From positions 1-6,362 of the forward strand of contig JACXTO010000152.1 of NCBI GenBank assembly GCA_016919565.1: 6,362 bases of DNA, in the 5' to 3' direction. Position 1 is the stretch's first letter, and each line of letters starts with the position of its first letter. Positions 1 through 6,010 of this stretch are shown here, one piece after another. The notes beneath the pieces were generated by a model that searched no databases, had not been told where the DNA came from, and worked only from the letters and a program-made list of their open reading frames with translations. The position numbers and the translations under genes were made by a program. The stretch is from Methanomassiliicoccaceae archaeon (GTDB taxonomy: Archaea; Thermoplasmatota; Thermoplasmata; Methanomassiliicoccales; UBA472).

Positions 1-1515
1 CATCTCCATCATCTGCTCCCGGCTGATCGCTTCGTAGAATTGAATCATGATGCCTACGGCCAGCAGCACCCCGGTGCCGGTGGCGTTACCTACGGTCCCG
101 ATCAGGTCAGCCCCTGCCGCAAGAGCGCCTACGGTAGCGCCGGATATCACTGTGACCACCGGGATGTATCTCTCCAGCACCCGCTTGAGGACCCTCGGGT
201 CCCGCCTGAAGCCAGGGATCTGCAGCCCGCTCGACTCGATCTGTTTCGCGACCGCCTCCGGCCCCATGTTGGTCGTGGATATCCAGAACTTGGCGAAGAG
301 GATCGAACCCCCTATCATCACGCCCACATACACCAGGACGCGGATGATTAGCTGGACCTGGTTGTGACCATACACCACGCTGCCATACTTATCGGGTGAC
401 AGCAATGGCAATAGCCAGTCGCTCAGACCTCTCGGTGTCGTCAGGTACCATGCCAGTCCGGCGGTCGGATAGGAACCGCTCTCCGGGGTGTAGGCTCCCA
501 GCCACCACTGGTGTCCGATCAGAGGCAGGCCTTGCAGGGCATCATTCGTATACAACAAAAGCGAGAACATGCTGATGTTGGCCAGCAATGCCGCCATCAG
601 GATGACCGGGATGTTCGATGCGTAGAGCAGCTTGATCGGATAGCGCCCTCTAGCCCCTCGGGCGTCGCCATGCGACAGAGGCAGCTCGATACGGACCGAC
701 TCCACATAAGCAACGAACATGAAGATGGCGATCGTCCCTATCAGGGCGATCAGAGGATTGGGATTTTGCAGCAGTATCTGCTCGTAGCCGCCGCCCGTCA
801 TGCCTGACGCCGAGGTATTGCTGATGATGTACAGCGTCTTGGGGATCGTGCCCGCTGGCGGATTGGACATGCTGATCGGATTGTTCAAGTCGCTCGCTTG
901 CCAGTTGAACGTCCCGGTGAATATGGCCTCCGCCACACCCGCAGCTATGAAAAGCGATATCCCGCTCCCGATCCCCCATTTGGAAACGACCTCGTCCATG
1001 AGGAAGACGATATAGGAGCCGATGAACAGCTGTACGATGATCACCAGGCGCGCCATGTCCAGGCCGATGTTGCCTACCAGGACCGTCGATGGCACCAGGT
1101 AGCCGAACACCTGGGGGACCGCCTCGACCAGGATCATCACTATGACCAGGAACTTCTGCGAGCTCTGGTAGACCGCCTTGTCCTCTGAATTCGAAAGGTC
1201 GAGCTTGATTATCTTGGCGCCCACGAACAACTGCATGATGATGGACGCCGTGACTATCGGGCCGATGCCGAGGTGCATCAGCGAACCCTGGGCACCGGCG
1301 AGGATGGCACGATAAGAAGCGAAGATGTCTATGGTCTGGCTCTGGTCCAGGCCGTAGAGGAAGACGTTTGTCATCACGAAGTAGAAGACCAGGATGACGA
1401 CGACCCATAGCATTTTGGTACGGAAGTGCACGTGCCCTTCCGGCTTTGCGACCGCTGGTATCCTATCTGTCAGCGGCTTAAGCCTGTAAAGCAAGCTCTT
1501 CTTCTCTTCAGCCAT
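1..1515 (-). CDS. secY: Preprotein translocase subunit SecY (3' end cut by window edge)
   Basis: SecY is the channel-forming subunit of the SecYE-beta translocon in the cytoplasmic membrane; it exports unfolded proteins and inserts membrane proteins. The frame is open from ATG at 1515 to the window edge, giving 505 residues. Estimated membrane helices are at about 36-56, 78-99, 120-142, 155-173, 183-203, 253-271, 299-322, 386-409, 451-473 and 478-495, the ten expected. Family motifs are visible: LGIGPIVTASIIMQL (82-96) in TM2, WGIGSGISLFI (180-190) before TM5, the cytoplasmic loop with IELPLSHG (276-283) and YPIK (292-295), and GFRRD (435-439) in the TM8-TM9 loop, a ribosome-contacting region in the family. 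The sequence ends in REQMMEM, which aligns with the start of the C-terminal tail of Methanocaldococcus SecY, so probably only 10-20 residues are missing. The gene starts 17 bases after uL15, with only a weak GTGAT Shine-Dalgarno match (1521-1525). The loops after TM5 and TM7 are longer than in the Methanocaldococcus protein. Confidence 0.97.
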   Translation of the reverse strand, partial: MAEEKKSLLYRLKPLTDRIPAVAKPEGHVHFRTKMLWVVVILVFYFVMTNVFLYGLDQSQTIDIFASYRAILAGAQGSLMHLGIGPIVTASIIMQLFVGAKIIKLDLSNSEDKAVYQSSQKFLVIVMILVEAVPQVFGYLVPSTVLVGNIGLDMARLVIIVQLFIGSYIVFLMDEVVSKWGIGSGISLFIAAGVAEAIFTGTFNWQASDLNNPISMSNPPAGTIPKTLYIISNTSASGMTGGGYEQILLQNPNPLIALIGTIAIFMFVAYVESVRIELPLSHGDARGARGRYPIKLLYASNIPVILMAALLANISMFSLLLYTNDALQGLPLIGHQWWLGAYTPESGSYPTAGLAWYLTTPRGLSDWLLPLLSPDKYGSVVYGHNQVQLIIRVLVYVGVMIGGSILFAKFWISTTNMGPEAVAKQIESSGLQIPGFRRDPRVLKRVLERYIPVVTVISGATVGALAAGADLIGTVGNATGTGVLLAVGIMIQFYEAISREQMMEM

Positions 1516-1532
1516 GGTCAATCACAAGGTCG

Positions 1533-1961
1533 TCACTGCGGCAGGACGATAGCTCCACCCGCGGCTTCGATCTTCTGCTTAGCAGTCTCCGATGTCTCAG
1601 ACACAACGATCTCCAGCTTTTGTTGTACCTTCCCGAAACCGAGCAGCTTGTCCACTCCCATCTCAGTGAGATTGACTACCGTCTTGTCGCCCTTCTTGAC
1701 GGCGAAACCATCCTTCGTGAGCCTCTCAAGGATCTCCTGGATCTCCCCCACGTTCAAGGTTATCTTGGCGGAGACCATTTCCTGAGGTCGCTTGAAACCA
1801 TGCCGTCCGAAGTGATCGGGCATGTACTTCAGCATGTACATGACCTTGTGCTTGTGCAATCCGGCGTTTCCGTGGCCTCCACGGAGACCGGCTCCCCTGC
1901 CGTGCTTCTTGCCCCGGCCGTGGGTGCGACTTCCTCTGAACTTCTTAGTCTTGCTTGGCAT
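1533..1961 (-). CDS. rpl15: 50S ribosomal protein L15 (uL15)
   Basis: uL15 is a large-subunit protein whose basic N-terminal arm threads into 23S rRNA. The product is 142 residues, normal for the family. Residues 1-40 are a glycine/arginine/lysine/histidine-rich extension (THGRGKKHGRGAGLRGGHGN at 13-32). The globular part ends with the recognisable C-terminal block KLEIVVSETSETAKQKIEAA (115-134) followed by GG. The start chosen is ATG at 1961, because archaeal uL15 proteins begin MPSKTKKFRG. The frame stays open to 2006, but those 15 extra residues have no family counterpart and would overlap uL30. The gene lies 28 bases after uL30, the widest gap in the window, and 17 bases before secY. No good Shine-Dalgarno sequence precedes it (best is GGGGAA), whereas an AT-rich TATA-like stretch lies just upstream. 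Confidence 0.97.
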   Translation of the reverse strand: MPSKTKKFRGSRTHGRGKKHGRGAGLRGGHGNAGLHKHKVMYMLKYMPDHFGRHGFKRPQEMVSAKITLNVGEIQEILERLTKDGFAVKKGDKTVVNLTEMGVDKLLGFGKVQQKLEIVVSETSETAKQKIEAAGGAIVLPQ

Positions 1962-1987
1962 GTCAGATTCCCCGAATGTAATATTGC

Positions 1988-1995
1988 TATTATAA
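1988..1995 (-). promoter_or_regulatory. Possible internal promoter (TATA-like box) ahead of uL15
   Basis: On the minus strand TTATAATA occupies 1995-1988, preceded by the purine-rich GAGAGAATG. Archaeal transcription usually starts about 25 bases downstream of such a box, which would be near 1965-1968, only a few bases before the uL15 ATG at 1961. That would make a leaderless or nearly leaderless message and fits the weak Shine-Dalgarno there. Against it, the same bases are the last uL30 codon and its stop (TTA TAA), and AT-rich words occur by chance. This is inference only. Confidence 0.2.
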
Positions 1996-2457
1996 CATTC
2001 TCTCAATGAGCTCGTTGATGGTCTTTCCTCGATATCCCAGAGCGCCGCCCACTTTGTACGAGCGTTTGTTGCCCTCGTACCCCTTCTTCGGCGGGCTCAG
2101 ACGGAACACCGGCTTGACGCCGTCCAACGAGGCATAGGTGATATCGCCCTTCTTGATGGCCTTGGCCAAGGAGATGATCGAGGTGTACTTCTTCGACTTC
2201 TCCTTGATCGCCGCGTCGTCGATCGGCAGGTCGCCGATCAGCTTGCCGCGGAACTTGATCATCTTCGCCAGGACGGTCTCGTCCACCTCGCCCCAGGTGA
2301 CGTAGTCCTTGGTCTTGTGGAGCATGCCCTGAACGACATCGTTCTGGGGCAGGACCACGCAATGGTTCGGGCGGGTCAGCTTCATCATCTTCATCGTGTC
2401 CTCGATGTCCTTGTTGACGCCGGCGTGCCCGCGAACCCTAACAACCGCGAAAGCCAT
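1990..2457 (-). CDS. rpl30: 50S ribosomal protein L30 (uL30, long archaeal form)
   Basis: uL30 is a large-subunit protein that binds 23S rRNA. The product is 155 residues, the usual archaeal length and over twice the bacterial form (about 60). It opens with MAFAVVRVRGHAGVN, the ferredoxin-like core strand, followed by the helix IEDTMKMMKLTRPNHCVVL (18-36). The archaeal extension includes the lysine-rich segment FRLSPPKKGYEGNKRSYKVG (118-137), which ends in GGALGYRGKTIN. ATG at 2457 is preceded by AAGGAG (2468-2473, spacing 10), which lies inside the end of uS5. The uS5 stop is four bases upstream, so the two genes are probably translationally coupled. The stop is TAA at 1990-1992. Confidence 0.97.
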   Translation of the reverse strand: MAFAVVRVRGHAGVNKDIEDTMKMMKLTRPNHCVVLPQNDVVQGMLHKTKDYVTWGEVDETVLAKMIKFRGKLIGDLPIDDAAIKEKSKKYTSIISLAKAIKKGDITYASLDGVKPVFRLSPPKKGYEGNKRSYKVGGALGYRGKTINELIERML

Positions 2458-2461
2458 GTTA

Positions 2462-3166
2462 TCACTGCTCCTTCTGCGCTACCGGTTCCGCCGCCTTAGT
2501 CGGCTCCACGTTGGTGACGGCCACGTGAACGCTCACTGGCCCGGAGACGATCTTCAGGCGGTTCCTCTGGTCCTCGGTCACGCGGATCTGCGAGGTCTTC
2601 TTGAGCGCCTCGAACGTTGCTATGGCATAGTTCACCGTGGTCTTGGTGTGCCCGTCCACGAAGCCCCAGGAGTCCTTCACTCCAGCGAGCTGCAGCAGGC
2701 TCTTAGCCACGTCGCCTGTCGCTAGTCCGATGCCGCGCGGCGACGGCTTCAGGTGGACCTCCACCGAGCCGGCCTTGCCGACGACCTCGAACGGGAGCGA
2801 GTGGGGCGTTCCGCAGCCGCATTCCCACGATCCGCAGCCGCGCTTAATCTCGATCATGTTGAGCTTGGCATTGTCGATCGCCTTCCTGATGGAGGGACCG
2901 ACCTCCCTTCCCTTCGACATGCCGATGCCGACGAAGCCATCACCGTTGCCGACCGCGCAGGTGATACGGAACCTCACCCTGCGCCCGGAGTCGGTCATCC
3001 TTTGCACGATGTTGACGTCGATAACCTCGTCCTTCAGGTCCGGCAGGAGGATGTCCACGATCTCCGGCTCCCTCAGCGGGAGCTTGGTTGCCAGCGCCTG
3101 GCTCATCGTGGTGACCTCGCCGTTGAGCACCATCTTGCCCAACCTAGTCTTCGGAGTCCAATCCAT
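2462..3166 (-). CDS. rps5: 30S ribosomal protein S5 (uS5)
   Basis: uS5 is a small-subunit protein at the mRNA entry side, important for decoding fidelity. The product is 234 residues, in the archaeal range. It begins with the archaeal signature [13 protein letters not shown]. The double-stranded-RNA-binding-like S5 domain spans about 46-115 and includes [20 protein letters not shown] (62-81). Next comes the cysteine-rich loop [16 protein letters not shown] (111-126), seen in archaeal uS5 proteins. The second domain (about 128-195) carries [20 protein letters not shown] (139-158). The tail from about 221 ([14 protein letters not shown]) looks low-complexity and lineage-specific. ATG at 3166 follows the uL18 stop by one base, with GGAGG at 3176-3180 (spacing 9) inside the end of uL18. 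Confidence 0.98.
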   Translation of the reverse strand: MDWTPKTRLGKMVLNGEVTTMSQALATKLPLREPEIVDILLPDLKDEVIDVNIVQRMTDSGRRVRFRITCAVGNGDGFVGIGMSKGREVGPSIRKAIDNAKLNMIEIKRGCGSWECGCGTPHSLPFEVVGKAGSVEVHLKPSPRGIGLATGDVAKSLLQLAGVKDSWGFVDGHTKTTVNYAIATFEALKKTSQIRVTEDQRNRLKIVSGPVSVHVAVTNVEPTKAAEPVAQKEQ

Positions 3167-3167
3167 T

Positions 3168-3668
3168 TTAATCCGCCTCCATGCGGTTCTTGACCTCTTC
3201 GATCATCTTTTCCATCTCGGCCTTGATATGCTTGCCCTTCAACCGGTCCTCGGAAGGCAGGATCTCGTCCCCGTGGGGGATCTCGAGCCCTGAATCCAGG
3301 AGGCCTCTGAGGGTGGCAAAGCAAGCGGCGCCCTTCACCGGCTTTTGCAGTCCGATGTCCAGCACCGCTTCGTTCACGCCTTTCTTCGCTGCCCTCTTGC
3401 CGGCCAGGTAGCCGGTGAGATAGGCGGCGGGCAGGTTGCCGGTCGAGCCGACCCATCCCATCTCCAATAGCTCCTTGGAGTGGGCGGTGGCGAGCACCCG
3501 GTCGCCCTTCGCGTCGTAGTCGATGAACTGAACGCTGGTGTGCCGCAGCGTGTTCCTGACGACCGCTCGCGGGACCCGTCCCCGGAGCAATCGGGCGCGC
3601 TGCCGATAATCGGTCCTACCTTCGCGCCTGCGGCGGAAGGGGACCTTGTAACGCGGTCCAGTAGCCAT
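3168..3668 (-). CDS. rpl18: 50S ribosomal protein L18 (uL18)
   Basis: uL18 binds 5S rRNA together with uL5 and helps place it in the central protuberance. The product is 166 residues. The N-terminus [20 protein letters not shown] (2-21) closely matches the archaeal family. The core includes [20 protein letters not shown] (76-95) and EAVLDIGL (100-107), with IPHGDEILP (130-138) near the end. Compared with my recollection of the Haloarcula and Methanocaldococcus proteins (about 185-195 residues), the extra C-terminal segment is absent; here the protein ends in a charged helix, about 148-166. ATG at 3668 directly abuts the eL19 stop, with AAGGAGG at 3677-3683 (spacing 8), the strongest Shine-Dalgarno in the window. 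The stop is TAA at 3168-3170, one base before uS5. Confidence 0.97.
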   Translation of the reverse strand: MATGPRYKVPFRRRREGRTDYRQRARLLRGRVPRAVVRNTLRHTSVQFIDYDAKGDRVLATAHSKELLEMGWVGSTGNLPAAYLTGYLAGKRAAKKGVNEAVLDIGLQKPVKGAACFATLRGLLDSGLEIPHGDEILPSEDRLKGKHIKAEMEKMIEEVKNRMEAD

Positions 3669-4124
3669 TTACTTAACCTCCTTCAGAAGACCACCCATCT
3701 GTAGGTGGGAGATGAGGTTCTTGCGGCTCTTGAACTGACCGCCCTTGGCCTTCATGTAGAAAGCCCGGTAGGTCTTGCGCGTGATCTTCTCCGAGTCCCG
3801 CAGCGCCTTCAGCTCCGCCCGGATGGGGCGTATGGTCTGTATCCAATTCCTCTTCTTCGGCGTCCTGGCACCGGAGGTACCCTTCCTGCTGCCCGGTCCG
3901 CGCTGCCTCCCCTTCGCCTTCTGAGCCAGTCTGTACCTGGTCCTGCCACGGGAAATGCCCTGCTTGGGATGAGCGCGTATGGTCCCGGACTCGATCGCGG
4001 TCCTGATGTCCGCGCGAGTGATGGCGTCCGCCACGTCCTCCTGCCGGTTCGGGTCGATCCATACCCGGGTCTCGCCGCACTTGAGGATGATGGCTGCCAT
4101 TCGCTTCTGGTTCTTTAGATCCAT
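3669..4124 (-). CDS. rpl19e: 50S ribosomal protein L19e (eL19)
   Basis: eL19 is an archaeal/eukaryotic large-subunit protein absent from bacteria. It runs over the 50S surface and takes part in an intersubunit contact. The product is 151 residues, standard for archaea. It opens with a helical N-terminal domain (1-55) beginning MDLKNQKRMAAIILKCG and containing the conserved VWIDPNR (21-27). A very basic glycine-rich linker follows (about 57-92, with SRGRTRYRLAQKAKGRQRG at 58-76). The C-terminal part is one long basic helix with RNWIQTIRPIRAELKALRD (92-110) and YRAFYMKAKGGQF (119-131). ATG at 4124 lies three bases after the eL32 stop. The upstream sequence GGACGGGATAAGCA offers only a poor Shine-Dalgarno, so expression probably relies on coupling to eL32. 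Confidence 0.97.
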   Translation of the reverse strand: MDLKNQKRMAAIILKCGETRVWIDPNRQEDVADAITRADIRTAIESGTIRAHPKQGISRGRTRYRLAQKAKGRQRGPGSRKGTSGARTPKKRNWIQTIRPIRAELKALRDSEKITRKTYRAFYMKAKGGQFKSRKNLISHLQMGGLLKEVK

Positions 4125-4127
4125 TGC

Positions 4128-4904
4128 TTATCCCGTCCTGTTGAGTACTCTGATCCCCAGTTCGTCGGCGCGCTTCTCGATGGCCAGTCGCTTCTTGAAA
4201 CCGACCGTGCCACCGACCCTTGCTGCCTGGACCTTGGGGTTGATCTTCTCTAGCTGCGCCGGATTGTGCACCATGACCTCTTGGAATCCCGAGGGATGAT
4301 ACCCGCGGACCTCCTTGGGGCTGCCGTAGCCGATGCTCACGATCGGGGGGCGGTAGCCGTAATGGCGGCGCATCTTGGAGTGGATGCCTCTGGGCTTCCT
4401 CCACTTCTCTCCGAGCCTGCCGAAGCGGAACCACTCCTGCCTCTTGAAGGCCGGGCGGCGGTCGTCGATGGCCGCGCGCTTGGCCAGCAGGTCTGCGGTC
4501 TTCGCGTCCAGCTCGGGCTTGATCTTGGCGACGTACGCCCCTTCGGGAACGACCTCCGATTCGGTCTCGGCGGGGTACTCCACGATCTCGGTCGTGGCCT
4601 CCTCCGCCTTCCTCTCCTTGGGCAGCTTCTTCGCCTTCTTCTCTGCCTTTGCCGGGGCTTCTTCCACTATCTCCGTCTCCTCGGTAGGCAGCGATTCCTC
4701 GAGAAGCTCGGTCCAGTGCTCAGCGTACTTCGGGCCGATGCCGCTCAGCTTGTCCACGACTTCCTTGAACTGCTCTTCGTCATGGAGGGCGTCCAGCAGG
4801 TCCTCTGGGGTCTCGATGCCCATCTCCTTCAATATCGCGCCGAACTCCTCCTTGTAATGAGGGAGGTCCGCGATCGATTTGATCTCGTTCTTGGACTTGC
4901 TCAT
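4128..4904 (-). CDS. rpl32e: 50S ribosomal protein L32e (eL32) with long N-terminal extension
   Basis: eL32 is a 23S-rRNA-binding large-subunit protein shared by archaea and eukaryotes. The product is 258 residues, about twice the roughly 130 of the compact form. The conserved core is about 130-258: KPELDAKTADLLAKRAAI (129-146), FKRQEWFRFGRLGEKWRKPR (153-172), the basic GIHSKMRRHYGYRP (173-186), VRGYHPSGF (199-207) and the final IRVLNRTG. In front are a predicted helical domain (1-72) with a helix-hairpin-helix-like LSGIGPKYAEHW (53-64), and a charged linker rich in Glu, Ala and Lys (about 73-120). Haloarchaeal eL32 also has an N-terminal helix-hairpin-helix extension, so this is a known theme in a diverged form. 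The ATG overlaps the uL6 stop as ATGA, with AAGGTGA at 4909-4915 (spacing 4). The start is firm because of that overlap. Confidence 0.96.
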   Translation of the reverse strand: MSKSKNEIKSIADLPHYKEEFGAILKEMGIETPEDLLDALHDEEQFKEVVDKLSGIGPKYAEHWTELLEESLPTEETEIVEEAPAKAEKKAKKLPKERKAEEATTEIVEYPAETESEVVPEGAYVAKIKPELDAKTADLLAKRAAIDDRRPAFKRQEWFRFGRLGEKWRKPRGIHSKMRRHYGYRPPIVSIGYGSPKEVRGYHPSGFQEVMVHNPAQLEKINPKVQAARVGGTVGFKKRLAIEKRADELGIRVLNRTG

Positions 4905-5452
4905 GCCTTCACCTTCCTTGCCTTCTCGACGATGTAGATGCCGTCTTGGAAGACGCGCGGGTCGAAGTTCCGGATGTGGCAGGCGCGCTCGATGTTCGCC
5001 GCCGTCTGCCCGACCTCTTCGACGTTGATGCCGTGCAGCACGACCTCGGCGCCCTTTATGGTCACCTTGGTCTTGCCGATGATGTTCGCATGCCTCGGGG
5101 CCTTCTCGCCCAGGAAGTTCTCGATGATGACCTTGTCGCCCTTCACCGTGGCCTTCATGGGGAAGTGGCTATAGACCATCTTCATATGGTACTCGAAGCC
5201 GCCCATCACTCCATCCATCATGTTCTGGATGTGCGACGCGAACGTTCCCACGGCCGCCTTCTCCTTCACCTTGGGGTACTCGCAGGTGATCGAGACATTG
5301 TCCTCGACCAGAGCGATCTTCACCTTAGGGTGGGAGAAGTCCCGGCTCAGCTCTCCGGCCTTCCCGTGGATGGTCACCTTGGAGCCTGCTACCTTGACCT
5401 TGACGCCTTGGGGGATCTCCACCTTCTCTTCGATTGTTCCAGTTAGTGTCAT
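4901..5452 (-). CDS. rpl6: 50S ribosomal protein L6 (uL6)
   Basis: uL6 binds 23S rRNA near the factor-binding (sarcin-ricin) region of the 50S subunit. The product is 183 residues, the usual archaeal length. It shows the expected two similar halves: 1-80, with IPQGVKVKVAGSKVTIHGKA (13-32), and about 85-183, with KVIIENFLGEKAPR (107-120) and IIGKTKVTIKGAEVVLHG (124-141). The C-terminal signature includes AANIERACHI (151-160), FDPRVFQDGIY (163-173) and a lysine-rich end. The frame is open upstream to 5785, but that part only shadows uS8 in another frame. ATG at 5452 matches the family N-terminus and has a GAGGTG Shine-Dalgarno 7 bases away. It follows the uS8 stop by 11 bases and overlaps eL32 by 4. 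Confidence 0.97.
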   Translation of the reverse strand: MTLTGTIEEKVEIPQGVKVKVAGSKVTIHGKAGELSRDFSHPKVKIALVEDNVSITCEYPKVKEKAAVGTFASHIQNMMDGVMGGFEYHMKMVYSHFPMKATVKGDKVIIENFLGEKAPRHANIIGKTKVTIKGAEVVLHGINVEEVGQTAANIERACHIRNFDPRVFQDGIYIVEKARKVKA

Positions 5453-5459
5453 GGCTATC

Positions 5460-5465
5460 CACCTC
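5460..5465 (-). promoter_or_regulatory. Shine-Dalgarno of uL6 embedded in uS8 stop
   Basis: GAGGTG on the minus strand lies 7 bases before the uL6 ATG at 5452 and shares its first bases with the uS8 stop codon (TGAGGTGG). It complements the archaeal 16S 3' end. It supports the 5452 start over the much longer upstream-open frame and suggests coupled translation with uS8. Confidence 0.85.
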
Positions 5466-5853
5466 AGTAAACGTACGCCAGCAGTTTGCCGCCCACTCCC
5501 AGCTCCTTGGCCTTCATGTGGCTGACGACACCTGCGGTGGTGGTCAGTATCAGCACGCCGAAGTCCTGGGCTGGAAGGTAGCGGGATTCCCACTTCTCTA
5601 GCTCGGTCTTTTGCACCGAGTAGCGGGGTTTGATGACGCCGCAGTTGTTGATCCTGCCTTCGAGCATCACCTTGAACACGCCGGCCTTTCCATCTTCTAC
5701 GAACTCGAACTGATCGATGTAACCAGATTCCTGCATGACCTTGAGCACGCGCCCGATCAGCTTGGACGAGGGCCTGATGGTGCACTCGTTCTTGCCGACA
5801 TTGGCGGCGTTCTTGATCGTCGACATCGCATCGTTAAGGGGATCGTTTTGCAT
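5464..5853 (-). CDS. rps8: 30S ribosomal protein S8 (uS8)
   Basis: uS8 is a primary 16S-rRNA binder in the central domain of the 30S subunit. The product is 129 residues, the standard archaeal size. It begins [16 protein letters not shown], closely matching the archaeal start (NDPLANAL type). The N-terminal domain carries [20 protein letters not shown] (27-46); then come [16 protein letters not shown] (65-80), and the C-terminal domain with [20 protein letters not shown] (92-111) and [11 protein letters not shown] (119-129). A GTG three codons upstream (5862) would add three residues, but it is part of the Shine-Dalgarno GAGGTG; ATG at 5853, 6 bases after that site, is the better start. The gene lies 10 bases after uS14 and 11 before uL6. 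Confidence 0.97.
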   Translation of the reverse strand: MQNDPLNDAMSTIKNAANVGKNECTIRPSSKLIGRVLKVMQESGYIDQFEFVEDGKAGVFKVMLEGRINNCGVIKPRYSVQKTELEKWESRYLPAQDFGVLILTTTAGVVSHMKAKELGVGGKLLAYVY

Positions 5854-5859
5854 TTTTTC

Positions 5860-5865
5860 CACCTC
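5860..5865 (-). promoter_or_regulatory. Shine-Dalgarno of uS8 embedded in uS14 stop; decides the start
   Basis: The minus strand reads TGAGGTGGAAAAAATG. TGA is the uS14 stop, GAGGTG is the Shine-Dalgarno, and ATG follows after 6 bases. The GTG inside GAGGTG is in frame with uS8, so an automatic caller may choose it as the start. Its dual role makes the ATG at 5853 more likely. Confidence 0.85.
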
Positions 5866-6010
5866 ACGAGTACTTCTTGAATCCTATCTGCGGTGCGATC
5901 TCACGGAAGCACTGGCGGCACAGATGCATGCCATACCTCCTCACTATCCCTCTCTTCCTGCCGCAGCGGGTGCAGCCTACGCTCCTACCGAATACCTTCT
6001 TGGGCTTCAC
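5864..6010 (-). CDS. rps14: 30S ribosomal protein S14 (uS14, zinc-binding type), GTG start
   Basis: uS14 is a small-subunit head protein that contacts 16S rRNA near the decoding region. Translating the gap between uL5 and uS8 gives a 48-residue protein beginning [20 protein letters not shown] (GTG read as Met). It continues with a basic segment containing RRYGMHL, then [18 protein letters not shown] and TGA. The four cysteines (13, 16, 31, 34) form the CxxC...CxxC zinc site typical of archaeal uS14. The C-terminal [10 protein letters not shown] and GFKK block is nearly invariant in archaea. The start is GTG at 6010, overlapping the uL5 stop as GTGA, with GAGGTG 5 bases upstream; no in-frame ATG would keep both CxxC motifs. 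The gene is short and easily missed by ORF length filters. Confidence 0.95.
   Translation of the reverse strand: MKPKKVFGRSVGCTRCGRKRGIVRRYGMHLCRQCFREIAPQIGFKKYS

Noticed and set aside
650..1408. Minus-strand open frame of 252 codons inside secY
   Set aside because: It is an alternate frame of secY. Its translation is rich in Arg, Pro, Gly and His with no family resemblance, as expected of an out-of-frame reading of GC-rich coding DNA.
1962..2006. 15-residue N-terminal extension of uL15
   Set aside because: It overlaps the end of uL30 and has no counterpart in the family, whose N-terminus starts at MPSKTKKFRG.
2807..2836. Cysteine-rich loop CGSWECGCG in uS5 as a novel metal site
   Set aside because: I recall the same motif in many archaeal uS5 proteins, so it is a conserved family feature and not a novelty of this gene.
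2637..3293. Plus-strand open frame of 218 codons opposite uS5 and uL18
   Set aside because: It is antisense to two conserved genes, with Ser/Pro/Leu-rich composition typical of mirror frames and no recognisable domain.
3673..4434. Minus-strand open frame of 253 codons spanning eL32 and eL19
   Set aside because: It runs through two recognisable ribosomal genes in the wrong frame and gives a low-complexity Gly/Arg/Gln/His-rich product.
4545..4700. Repetitive Glu/Ala/Lys-coding stretch in eL32 as a DNA repeat
   Set aside because: It has biased composition from a charged linker, but I see no regular repeat unit at the DNA level.
4266..4937. Plus-strand open frame of 223 codons opposite eL32 and the end of uL6
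   Set aside because: It is antisense to well-identified genes. Its Leu-rich composition is the complement of the Glu/Lys-rich eL32 linker, and no start signal supports it.
5453..5785. Upstream in-frame extension of uL6 to a 294-residue protein
   Set aside because: The added 111 codons are uS8 in a different frame, and the family N-terminus and the GAGGTG site both place the start at 5452.
5854..5862. GTG start for uS8 adding three residues
   Set aside because: This GTG is part of the Shine-Dalgarno sequence for the ATG at 5853 and would itself lack a properly spaced site.
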